Source: Corynespora cassiicola
Taxonomy: Eukaryota; Ascomycota; Dothideomycetes; Pleosporales; Corynesporascaceae
Assembly (NCBI GenBank): GCA_022059125.1
Contig: JAEUWY010000004.1
Coordinates: 1,116,001-1,180,000, forward strand
Direction: 5' to 3'
DNA: 64,000 bases
The stretch's first letter is position 1. Each line of letters begins with the position of its first letter. The notes beneath the pieces were generated by a model. That model was not told the origin of the DNA. It worked only from the letters and a program-made list of their open reading frames with translations, and searched no databases. Below are positions 1 to 11,700 of the stretch, piece after piece. The translations under genes were made by a program, and so were the position numbers.

Positions 1-426
1 TAAAATTTTTAAATAAAATATTAAAGTAAATAAAATTAAAATTTTATTATGTAATATATGCTTATATAAGCAATACTCTAATTTTCTAATCTATAATAAT
101 TTAATTTTGAAATAATATATAAATATTTTTTTTCGTTATATATATATTACTAATAGATATTTATTTTATAAAATGAAAAATTAAAATTATACGCTAGAAA
201 AAAAATAAATCAGCTTTTAAATTTGCAATTTTTTTTACTATACTTTTACTTTAAAATATTAGGTAATAAATATTATATAAGCTATATTTTATTCTTTTTA
301 CAAGAAAAAAGCCTCTAAATCTCTTTAAAATTAATTTTTTTTTATTTTAATAGCTAGTCTAGTTACAGAGTTATACTAGTTTAAAAAGTATAACTTTTTT
401 GGTTTTTTTTTAATATTACCTCTCTG
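1..426. mobile_element. Truncated relative of the Tc1/mariner element (one end)
   Basis: The stretch ends at 416-426 with a mutated form of the element terminus (TTACCTCTCTG followed by TA). It carries a subterminal block (about 45-75, TTATTATGTAATATATGC then TTATATAAGC) like the one inside the intact elements (about 5,904-5,933). No transposase remains readable. The left part lies outside the window or is lost. It is more heavily C-to-T/G-to-A mutated than the two long copies, so it looks like an older insertion. Confidence 0.5.
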
Positions 427-490
427 TACTAAGTTATTATAAGTAAACTGTACTATTAGTAAAAAATTATATTTAATTATTTTCTAAAAA

Positions 491-838
491 GCTATAGAAG
501 TTCTTTTTTTTAGTTTTACTAAACCAGAACTAAATAATAAATACAAATAATAAGTATAAATAGTAATAACGCTGGTTAGGCGTTTAACAAAACAGTAACT
601 AAAAATAATAAAAAATATTTAGATTATTAATAAATATATAAGTAATTTCTATTCTGCAAGTACGTAAGTCGCGAAAATTATAATAGCTTTTTAAAAATTT
701 ATTTATAAAATAAACTATTACAGAGTCTTAGGTATATATTAAACGCCTGACCAGCGTTATTACTGTTTATACTTATTATTCGTACTTATTATTTAGTTCT
801 AGCTTAGTAAAGCTAAGAGAAAAGAACTTCTACAGCTC
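491..838. repeat. Inverted-repeat (foldback-like) element, ~95-bp arms
   Basis: Arm 491-585 and arm 741-838 are imperfect reverse complements. Landmarks are GCTGGTTAGGCGTTT on the left and AAACGCCTGACCAGC on the right, with outer ends GCTATAGAAGTTC and GAACTTCTACAGC. The arm sequence recurs in the other orientation as the terminus of the repeats ending near 17,540, 37,628, 38,510 and 38,605. The arms are therefore the terminal sequence of a dispersed family and the pair may be a short deletion derivative. Confidence 0.6.
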
Positions 839-3099
839 TTCAGATAAAATAAAATATTATTTTAAGGTTTTAAGGCTTTAAAGCTCTAAAGCAGTAATAT
901 AAAAACCTATTTAAAATTATTATAATATTAAAGTAAATAATTATAATCTATAAACTGGTAAAGCTTTTTTTTTAATAAGTTATTAAGCTGTAGATTTTAA
1001 TTCTAATATATAGAAATACTATCTACTATACTAAAACTGTATAAAATAAACTTTTAATAAAAATTTTAAAATTACAGCTTTTTTAAATTACGGAAAAAGT
1101 ATTTTATTTTAATTAAAACTTATAATAAGTAAGCTGTTTTATAAAACTAAAATAGTTTATAGCTAATATAGTATAGTAATATAACTGCGATAGCTATAAT
1201 AGCTGTAATAATTTATAAAGTTTTAATTTTTACAGCTACGTTTAGCGTAGTTAGTATTATTTTAATAACTTCAGCTTACAGTAAAAATAACTTTTTTCTA
1301 AAACTTTAAATAAAGTTTTAGATAAAGCTTTAGTTAAAGTTTTTAGTACTAATAATAGATTAGAATTTAAACTTCAACTCTGTTACGTAGTGTTTCTATT
1401 TAAATATTCTACTTAGTAGATAGTTTTTTTTAATGAACTTTTAAAAGTGCTAAAAAAAAGTAATAGTTTAAGTAGTAGCAGCAGCAGCAGCAGCAATCTA
1501 TATATTATATATTTTTTATATTTAAGTAACTGCTAATATGCGACAGTAATTATAAATTACATAATAACAGTTATAAAAAATGGTATTAATAGATAACTTT
1601 CAGCGTTAACAGTTTCTTTACTTAGTTAATTATATTTTCTCTCTTAGACTTTTACTATAAAAGTATATATTAATTTAATTTAATTTAAAAAGTTTAGTCT
1701 TTTTAATAGGCGACAGATCTATTTCTACTGCAATATATTAGATAATTAAGCTAATATTTATTTATAAATTTAAAATAACTTATAACTGCTTTTTAAGTGT
1801 TATATTTTTAGATATACTATATATACGCTTTATATCTAATATAATATATATAAATATATACTTTACTATTTCTAAATTATAAATAAAATTTAGTTTTTTT
1901 CCGTTTAGTAAATACAGACTAAAATTTAGTTTAAATTACTATTTTAGTATTTATTAGCGTAGTAATTTATTTTCTAATATTTAAAATAGATAATATTACT
2001 TTTATTACGTAGTAATTTATTTACAGAAAATATAAATACATTAACTACTTTTTATTTTTTTAAATTTTTTATAATAATTATTATACGTAAAAAATATACA
2101 TATTATAAAAAATTATTATAGATTTTATTCAAGTATAAAGTCTAAAGCTACTAAGTTTTTCTGTATTACTAGTATTTAGTAGTAATTAGTTATTATTTAT
2201 TATATTTTTAGTTAAAATTTTAAAAATAGATATTAGACCTGTTATAATTTAGTGTATAATATAAATTAGTTTTTTAAAATATTAAAATATATTATAAACA
2301 CGCGGATTATTTAATTTTTTTATTAAATAATTTAAGTATACGCTGTAGCAGCTTCTAAAATATAGTTAATAAAATTAAAAAGTAAATTAAGTATATAAAT
2401 TTTAAAATATTTTTAAGTTAGTATTTTTTACGTACTTTAAACGTGCGTTTATAGTAGAAGTACTATAGTTTTTTTAAATTATCTGCTAAGTATTATATAG
2501 TCTTAAAAACTTTACTATTACTATTATAAAATTTTTAAAATAGTAGCTAAAAAGTTATTTTATAAAAATAAAAAAACTTATAATATTTTTTATTTTAAAT
2601 ATATATTTTAGCTATAGTAGCGTAAATATTTTAAAGATATTTTTTTTATATATATTTTACGCGTACACTTTAGAGATTTTTTTAATAGCTAGTTTTATTA
2701 TACTTAAAATAGTACTTTTTTTTATATTTCTAAATTATATAATTTTAGCTTTTAGTATACGTAAGTATTATAGTTTTTAAAACTTATTACATTACTTTTC
2801 TGCAGTTTTAATACGCTTATTAAATATTATAGAAGCGCTTATCATAGGTATTAGTTACTTATTATTAATAAAAGAAATATAAATATTATCTGTTTTTTAT
2901 AGTTGTTAAAAAAACTATTATATTTTTTTAAAAAAAAATTTTAACTACCTATACGCGTGTTACGAGCTATAAATATAAGCTAATAACAGAGCTAATAGAG
3001 TCGCACCGCTATAGCCGGTTACGTAATATACTTAGTTAATTAGTCTACTTAGTAGTACTAAGTAACTAAGCAGTACTAAGCAGAAGCTTTAGACATATA
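839..3099. other. AT-rich, RIP-like DNA without recognisable gene
   Basis: The sequence is TpA-saturated with stops in all frames. The only landmarks are a short CAG/AGC microsatellite at about 1,478-1,496 and a block at about 1,596-1,640 that is the inverse of sequence at 16,310-16,350 (it contains AAAGAAACTGTTAACG). Both suggest decayed repeats. I see no gene, tRNA or structured RNA. Confidence 0.6.
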
Positions 3100-4176
3100 T
3101 ATATAGTCTATATAATTATACTTTATAATTATATTTACTTTATTAGTAAATTTATTATTCAAAATTAGCTATTAATTTATTATACTCTATTACTAACACA
3201 GAAATCTATATAGTATATTATATATTATTTTACTTACGTAACTTTATTAGTGTTTATTTTTAAAAATTAATTTAAACAGCTACTTATTTTTTAGTTTTAC
3301 TTATAGTTTATAATACAGCTTTAATATTATAAATACTTTTTAAAATAAGTATTATTTTAGAATTACGCGCACTTTTAACTCTAACTAATAATACTATTAA
3401 TACTAAAACTACTACTAATATAATGATATAATTTAATATAGCAGATAATAATTCTATTAAAATAGTAACATTTAATTTTTACTATAAAAAATAAAATAAG
3501 TTTAAAAACTAGCTTTTACAGCTTAACTTATTTTTTAACTTTAAAAGTAAAAATATTTAAAAAAAACGCGTTGTATTTATAGCTACATATATAAAAAATA
3601 AAGCACTTTAATAAATAAAACTAGTAAAGCTAATAACAACGTTAACAAATAAATAGAAAACTTTAATAAGTTTAAGAAAAAAATTAAATAAATTTTTAAA
3701 ATCTCTAATCAAAATATAATTACTAAATAGGCTATTTAATATTTTAAATAATAGGTTTTAGCTGCTAACTACGTTAATAAATTTTAGTAATTATTAATTT
3801 TTACTAAATAATATAAGAAGTAAAAAATTATTTAAAACGCTTTTAAAAAAAATTAACTCTACTAAATCTAATAAAAAGTTACTAAACAAAAAAATAAAAG
3901 TTTTAAAAATAACTTATATAACTTTTAAATTTTCTAAAAAATATAGTAAATAAAAACTATTTTTTTTAAAAAAAAGTAAATAATAAAATATTATTTAAGC
4001 ATTAGCTCTAAAAGTGCAAAATAGCTTTTTAGAAAAAAAATATCTAACTTTTAAGTCTATTTACAGTTTAATAAAAAAAAGAATTTATATATAAATTAAC
4101 GTCAGAGATAGAATATCTAATTATTTTTATTTCTAAAAAATTTAATAATATTATAATTGAAAATAAATATTTACTA
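3100..4176 (+). pseudogene. Internally deleted gypsy family A fragment (LTR part, gag, start of RT)
   Basis: Translation from the ATG at 3,423, read through RIP stops, gives a typical Ty3/gypsy Gag: an N-terminal part ending in RVVFIATYIKNKAL at about 3,565-3,610, then a Gag core to about 3,808. Alignment with the inverse of 30,700-31,260 is clear. At about 3,808 the sequence jumps to material matching 28,380-28,790 (start of the RT region), so about 2 kb between gag and RT is missing. Sequence at about 3,110-3,240 matches the inner part of the family A LTR. The fragment stops exactly at the Tc1 insertion. It is on the opposite strand to the large family A array and is not functional. Confidence 0.75.
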
Positions 4177-6283
4177 CAGAGGGGTGACATTAAAAAAGCG
4201 TAATAGAAAAAATCGTACTTTTTAAACTTATATAACTTTTTCTATAAACTAGCTATTTAAAAAAAAAATTAGTTTTAGAGATAAATACTAGCGCTACATA
4301 TATAAAAAAAAAAATTACTTATATAATATTTTTGGCTTTTAAAAAAGCTCTAAAGTTATACTAAAAAAAAATATAAATTTAATTACGCTGTAACTTTTTT
4401 TCTAGCGTATAATTTTTAGTTTTTTATTTTTTATATTAAAGCTATTTATAATATTTAATTATTAAAAAAAAATTAGTATAAGTTTGTTCTCTAAAAAATT
4501 AGAAATTTAGAAAATTAAAAAAATTAAAAAAATTAAAATAAAGAAATTAATAATAAATTATTAATATTTAGTATAATATCCCTTAGCGTCTATAACTGCT
4601 TTATAACGCCTAGGTAAAGATAATATACAATTATCTATTATTTCCTGTGGAATTAAATTCCACTCTTTAATTATAGCTCTTTTAAATAAATTAATACTTT
4701 TAATATTATTTCCTTTGCCTAATAAATTAGTTCTTTGTTTATTTAAGGCATTTTTTAATATAGCCCAGATATTTTTAATAGGAGCTAAATCTGGGCTATA
4801 AGGAGGATGTTGAAAAAGATTAATTTAATTTCTTTTAAACCAATTTAAAACTGGTTTAGCTGTATAGATTTTTGAATTATCTTGTTAAAATTTCCAGTCT
4901 ATAAACTAGTTAGTATTAATTTTAATTTTAAAATTTAAATTTTTTATAAATATATTAATTAAATATATTTATTTTATTTTTAAAAATAAAAAAAAGGTAT
5001 ATAAACTAACCGGGTTTTATTTGTTTTTTAATAATAGGTTTTAATACTTTTTGTATATAATCCGTATTATTAAAGTTATTTTTAGAATTAGGTGTTTTAA
5101 TAAACACTAATTCTGATCTTCCTTCTATCCAAATAGCTCCCCATACTGATATAACAATATCTTAAGCTATAATTTAATTAGTATTAAATTTTTTAAAAAA
5201 GTAATTAAATTAAAAAATTATAATTAATTTTTAATTAATTTTAATTTTTTTAATTTTTTTTTTTACTTACAATTTGATTTTATAGAAGCTAATTCAGCTC
5301 CTACTCTCTTATTTCTCTTTTTTCTTATATATTCCTGTCTAGAACCTAGACCTCTTTCTATTGCTGACTTATCAGAAAATATAATTTTATTTAAATTTAT
5401 ATTTTTTATATTTTTTAAATTTTTTTTAGCATATTCTAGTCTTATTTTTGCTTTTTTTTATTTAAAAAAGGTTTTTTACTAGCAATATTTGTACTGTATT
5501 TTTCTTCTTTAAAAAATTTTTGTAAACTTCTTTTAGATATATTTAAATTATTTTTAAATAAAATTCTTTTATTTGTTTTTTTAGGGCTTTTAATTAAATC
5601 CCTATTAATAATTCTTTTTTCTCTTTTTAATAGTTTAATTTTATCCTGATTTCTATCTCTTTTTAAACTATTAAAAAGTTTATTTTTTTTATTAATACGT
5701 TGTATAGTATAATATATACTATTAATAGGTTTATTTAAAATAAAAGATATATTTTTAATAGATGTATTAGCTTTTAATAAAAGATTAACTTTTTCTTCGT
5801 AGTCTGAAAATTGAGGTTCTATCTTATTTTTGTTTAGAGGAAATAGAGATTCAGAATTTTTTTTCTGAAATATTTATTTATATACTAATTTAACTAGTTT
5901 ATTATTATGTAATCAGTGCTTATATAAGCAAAACTTTATTTTTTAAACTTTATTTTTTAAATATTAAATTAAATATCTAGCTCCAGTTTTTTGCTTACGT
6001 AATATATACTAAACTAAATTTAGTTAGCGTAAAATAAAAAGTTTTAATAATTTTTTAAGTAAAAAATTACAGCGTATTTAAATTTTTTTTTTTTTAGTAT
6101 AACTTTAGAGCTTTTTTAAAAGCTGAAAGTATTATATAATTAATTAATTTTTTTTCTTATGTGTAACGCTAGTAAATATCTTTAAAACTAATTTTTTTTT
6201 TAAATAGCTAGTTTATATAAAAAGTTATATAAGTTTAAAAAGTACGATTTTTTCTATTACGCTTTTTTAATGTCACCCCTCTA
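4177..6283 (-). mobile_element. Tc1/mariner element, copy 1
   Basis: The termini are CAGAGGGGTGACATT at 4,177 and its inverse ending at 6,283 (last G mutated to A), flanked by TA at 4,175-4,176 and 6,284-6,285. The length is 2,107 bp. The body is nearly identical to copy 2 in the opposite orientation. Unlike the surroundings, the interior retains many CpA sites and long open stretches. The left flank is gypsy A sequence and the right flank does not continue it, so the locus was rearranged either before or after insertion. Confidence 0.9.
4561..5880 (-). pseudogene. Tc1/mariner transposase, inactivated (copy 1)
   Basis: A DDE transposase of the Tc1 family is read on the minus strand, ending at the TAA at 4,561-4,563. 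The C-terminal catalytic core is recognisable by QDNSKIYTAKPV followed by HPPYSPDLAPI. It carries the same lesions as copy 2: a frameshift at the T8 tract (5,452-5,459), in-frame stops, and Lys in place of the catalytic Glu after PDLAPI (around 4,775). Two introns are present as in copy 2. The start codon is not identifiable. It cannot encode an active transposase, although the TIRs could still be cross-mobilised. Confidence 0.85.
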
Positions 6284-6285
6284 TA

Positions 6286-9200
6286 GTAAAATAATCTAGG
6301 CGCGATCTATTAATAGCAGAAATTTACTTTAGTTATTTTAGTAGTAGCTTATAAACAACTTTAATTTTTAGTTAATATATTAGTTTATAATTTTAGTTTA
6401 GCTGTCTGTTTTTTTATTATATACAGTAAATAATTTAATTTTAATACTAATAATATAATAAAATTTAAATTAAAAACTAAAAATAAACTGCGGTTCTTAG
6501 TTATATATAATAGTTTTTAAAATATAATTAAATTAGTATATTTACTAAGTAAATAGATAAACTATACTACGTACGTTAATATTTTTATAATATAGAATTA
6601 ATATAGCTTACTTAAAAAGTTAATTAATAATTACTAAAATTTAGTTATATCTAGTTTTATTATAGAGAAATTCTTTAAAATCTATACAGAAATATTATAT
6701 AAGTTTATTTAAAATAAAAAGTAAATAGATTTCTCTAGCGGCTTAGACTTATTTTAAATATATCTATTAATAAATAAAGCAGTTTTTTATATATTATTTA
6801 TATAAGTTAACTATATTTTTTTAGTAGTATTTTTAGACTAGTAACTAGTAAGTTTTTATAAAGCTAGAGTATACAGAAAAAACTTAGTTATAAATTTTTT
6901 ATATTAAGTATATAATAAGCGTGAAATTCTAAAAAATATATAACTAATATTAATATAATATAAGTCTATTCTATGTCTAGTACTAATTAAATTAATTTTT
7001 TTAATTTTTTTTTAAAGCTTAATTAATTTTTTTCTAGAAAAGTATTAATAAGTTTAAAAAAATTAAAGTTTATAAAGTTTTTAGAGAATATTATATAAAT
7101 ATAAATAATATACTTAGTTTAAACTTTAATATATTTTTAAACTAATTTAGCGTTAATTTAAAAATTAAAATAATACAGTCTAATTAATACGTAAAATTAA
7201 TTATTACGCTAAACAGTAGAAAATTTTTTTATATTTTATTTATAATAACTAAAAATATCAGCTCTAATATTATTTTTATTTAAAATATATATAATATAAA
7301 AGTTAAAAAGTATTAGTTTTTTTATTTATTTTACTTCTCGCGCGTCAAAAATTTTAATAATTATAAAATACTTAAATAATTTATAGTTAAAATATATTTA
7401 GATCTAATACTTTACAGAAAAAAAATTACTTTACTATTTTTTAAAAGCAGTAATAATAGTAAAAAGTTTTTTATTATATATTTTTCAGTTTAGTTTAAAA
7501 CTAAATAAAGTTTTACTATAAAAAATATAAAAATACTATTTTCTATTAGCGTATTACTAAAATTATATATTTATAATTATACTATTTAATATATTTATTT
7601 TTAGTTTTATAAGTAATTTAAAATTAAAATAGTATAGCGTTAGAATAGAAAAAATAGTTTTTTTTAAAGCTTTAAAAGCTTACTTACACACTAAAATCTA
7701 TTTAAAAAATATTATAAATTTTTAAAATATACTAATTAAAAAAACTATTTAAAAATATTTTAGTATAAATTATTAATAGAAACTAGTAAATTTTAAAAAT
7801 AATTTTATTTTAGTAATAGTAGTAGATTAGACTTAGTTCTGTAAAACTTTTATTTTTTTTAAATTTATTTTTAATTTTTAGTTAGTTAAAATATATTTTA
7901 AATACTAAGTATATTTTATATAAAATTTAGATTTAGCTATATTTATTTATAGTTTAGCTTAATGTAATTATTCTAAAACAGCTTTAATATATTAAATATA
8001 AATTAGTTTATTTTTAAAGTAGATAAAAATATTATTTAAGTATATAATATAGAAGTTATTAAAATAGTTTATTACAATATTATTTATATACTGCTAGAAT
8101 ATAGCTAGACTGTTACACAGCCTAAATAGAAAAACTTTATATTTATATATTCTATATTATATCTAAAAAGTAGTATATTTTTTACTATTAAAATATATAT
8201 AAATTTTATTAAATATAGTGTAAATATCTAATTTTATAAAAGACTTAGCTTTACTAAATTTTACTAGTAATTTATTTATTTAAAGTATTAAATAGGCGTT
8301 TTTTTAAGTAAAAGTATTTAGTTTATAATAGTTAATATATATTTTAAATTTTTTATTTAATTTATAGATATAGAAAATATAAAATATAAAAAGACTCCGG
8401 CTCTGCTTAATAAAACTATATTAAAATTAAAATATTATAAATTTTTAAGTAGTTTTACATTTTTTAAAACTTTATTTATATAAAAAAATATAGTAATTTA
8501 AAAAAAATTTAGTTAAAAAAATTTTATAATTATATAATTAATATAAAAAAAGATAAAGTGCGGCTTTTAGATTAAATATATTCTAATAAAATTTATATAT
8601 AAAAAGTAGTTAGTTTAGTATTAAAAAAAAACGGTTTTATCTAAAAAATAGAAATTCTAAATTTATTAGTTAATTTTATAAATAGTTATTATAAAAAATT
8701 TATTTTTAAGTTATTTTATTTAAAAATAAAAAACCTTAGCAGATATAGCAGTTATTTTAAAATTATAGTTAATTTTAAAATAGTATCAAATATTAGTTAA
8801 AAAAGAGCATTTAAGCTAAAAAAAGTCTAAATTTTTAAAATTAATATAAATAAGTTTCTAGACTTCTCTAGTTTTTTACGTGTTTTTTTTTTATAATATA
8901 TTTTTATAAAAAATATTTTATTCTATTTTCTAGCTAGTTATAAAAAATAATAAGCGTTAAAAAATAGATAATATAAATATATAAAAAAAGATATATTAGG
9001 CTGGCTATATAGTCCAGTTATATTCCGTATTTAGTTTAAACTTAAACTTTTTTATTTATTTTAGACTAATAATATAGTTTTAGAATTTTAGGTTAAAAAT
9101 AATAAAAAAATAATTTAAAATAGTATATTTATTTAGGTAAAAATAAAGGTAAATATAATAAATAGCTAAAAATTTAATTAAATTTTAGAAATTTTATACT

Positions 9201-10880
9201 TTAATTTTATAAAGTAGTTTTTAAATAGATATTTAAAAAGTACAGGCTAAAAATATTATAATAAAAGTATTAATAAATAAAAATTTTTATATACTAGTAT
9301 TAATAAAAAAATATAAATAAATTCTAAGTCTGTTAAAATAGAGAATAAAAAATATTTAAAAATAATAGCTTTCTAATAAGTTTAATAAGTCTATATTAAA
9401 TAAATTATACTTACTATAATTTAGAGCAGAGATTTTTTCTAAACGTTTTTATTTTTTAGTTAAAGTAAATTTAGTTTATTAAAGTTAATTGCGTTTTTAA
9501 ATTAGTTTTATAAATTATTTTTAATAAAAATTTAACTTACTTATAAAAAATTATAGTTATATATAAAATAGTTTTACTTACTACAGTTATAGCAGTTTTT
9601 TTCTATAGCTAGAGCTGTTTTAAATAGTTTACTAATTTTATATTAGTATAGTAATTATAACCCCGCGCAGATAGTATACTAATAAATAGTTTTTTTTATA
9701 TAAATACTGTAAATAAGCTAGTTAGCTTTTAGTTTTCTAAAATTTTATATAAAGTAGAACTAAAAATTTTTTTTTTACTTCTGCTAATAGTAGATACAGA
9801 AATACTTTAGCACTCTATATTATAAAAAAAATTTATTTTATTATATTATTAAAAAAGTTATTTTATAAAAATTTAAATTTAAAGTTTAAAACTTACAGAG
9901 TTAAAGTTATTTTTTTTTATAAATAAAAAAACTATTTTTTTTTATAATTTATTTTTAATAGTAGTAAATAAAAATTAAATTTTAAAAGTAAAAAAAAGTT
10001 TTTTTTATTCTATCTGCAGCTAGTAGAAAGCTACTTAATTTTTAATTTTTTAATTCTTTAAAATAAAGTATAATTTTAAAAAATTAAATATTTTTTTTAT
10101 ATTAAAAAACTATTTTTAAAAGTTATTAACTAAATAACAAAGCTCTAAATATTTTTGAGCTAGTTTTAATATATATTTCTAAATTTCTGCTATACGAGCT
10201 CGCTTAGTAGAATAGTAATTTTAATTAATATTAAAGTAATTTTAGATAAAAGTTAGCTATTATAAAAAAGTAACAGTTTTTCTGTTACTAAAAAGCTTAA
10301 TTTTAAAAATCTACTTAAATAATTTTATTTAAACTAAAATTAAAAGTAATTTAGATAGTTATTAAATGCGAGTTAATAGTAATAATTTTAGCTATTTTTT
10401 ATTTTAGAAAAAAAAATTTGCAGTAACAGCTTTAAGTTTTAATATTTTAACTTATAATTATAAAATTTTTATTTTTATTAGTATAAAATAAAAATTACTA
10501 TTATTAGATTAGTGTAAAAATTTAGTAAATTTTAGATTATTATTAAAAAGTTAAAGCTGTTTTTACAGCTAGCTTAATTTTTAAATAGTTTTTTTTATAA
10601 AAATATTTAAAAAATATATAGTACTAAATATTAATAGTTAGAATTAATTTTAGTAAGTTTTTAGTAGTTATTTAGTTTTTATTTTAGTATACAATATTTT
10701 TTTATTTAAAAGTAATCTAATTTACGTAAAAACGGAAGTTTTAAATTTAAAAGCTTTAGTTATTAAAAAATTTAAAAAAAATTTAATTTTACTAAAAATT
10801 AAAAATATATATAGTAATTTAGAACAGATTTAGTCTAATACGTGTACTATCTAGTTATACTTTTTTCTATAATAAATAAA
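6286..10880. other. AT-rich decayed repeat DNA, unclassified
   Basis: About 4.6 kb with stops in all frames, few CpA and much TpA. I could not recognise a reverse transcriptase, transposase or other domain with confidence on either strand, although a few stretches (for example about 8,390-8,800 on the plus strand) keep runs of 15-25 sense codons. It probably represents one or more ancient transposons. Confidence 0.6.
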
Positions 10881-10889
10881 AAAATAATA

Positions 10890-11297
10890 TTTTTAAACTG
10901 TTACCGGCGAAAAAAAATTTAAAAATATAATATAAAAATATAAAGTAATTTATTTTTAATACAGTTTAAATACTATTTAAAATAAAAGTTTACAGAACTA
11001 AAAAATAATTATTAATTAAAACTTATAAGTTTTATATAAAAAAAATATTTCTAAGCTATAGAACTATTTAGAAATATTACGTTTTTTTTTATTTTTTTCT
11101 AAAACTTTTTATTTTTAGTTTAGCTTAGTACTATTTTAATTATAAAAAAATAAAAAATTTAAATAGCTAGATATTTAGACTTAAGTTAAAGTTAAGTTAA
11201 AAATTAAAATTAGAGTTTAGTTAGAAGTTGAGGTTACGTGCGTAATACTAGAAAGTAAACTCAGATTTTATACGGATAAAGTTTATTATAAATAATA
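10890..11297. repeat. Dispersed ~0.4-kb repeat, copy 1
   Basis: Similar throughout to 38,030-38,420, sharing for example AAATATAATATAAAAATATAA and, near the right end, GTAATACTAGAAAGT. The copies differ mainly by C/T and G/A changes, as expected for independently RIPed duplicates. The identity of the parent element is unknown. Confidence 0.7.
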
Positions 11298-11438
11298 TGC
11301 GATATACTATACAGATCTCTGTATTAGCAATAAAGTATAATAAATTAATAGTTAATTCTAAATAATAGATTTGCTAATAAAGTAAATATAATTATAAAAT
11401 ATAATTATATAAACTATATATATATATATATATATATA
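11298..11438. repeat. Gypsy family A LTR fragment and (TA)n tract
   Basis: The stretch resembles the inner LTR sequence at about 24,750-24,890, 31,320-31,455 and 36,300-36,450, with the shared block TAATAGATTTGCTAATAAAG. It is followed by a (TA)n run immediately before the family B LTR. It marks a truncated LTR. Confidence 0.6.
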
Positions 11439-11700
11439 TGTATAGTAACTGCGTTTACCTATACTTATTATTATTAGATACGAATCTAAAGTAGGGTAGA
11501 AGAGTCACAACAATACAGATAAACAGGTAAAAAAAACTAAATTATATATTATTATATAGAAAAGAAAAATAAATTACTGCTAAGACAGCTTACAGTAACT
11601 TAGAAATATATACTATTACACTTGTAACTAAGCTAATCTAAAACACTCTATAATAAGCTATAATAAATTATAATAAGACACAGCTTTATATTACTTCTTT
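11439..11700 (-). repeat. Gypsy family B LTR (left copy, uninterrupted)
   Basis: About 262 bp beginning TGTATAG and ending CTTTATA (counterpart CCTTACA in the right copy). It aligns along its length with the sequence flanking Tc1 copy 2 (20,702-20,808 and 22,919-23,047). At 11,557-11,558 it has a single TA where the right copy carries the transposon, so it is the natural empty site. For the minus-strand element this is the 3' LTR. Confidence 0.75.
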
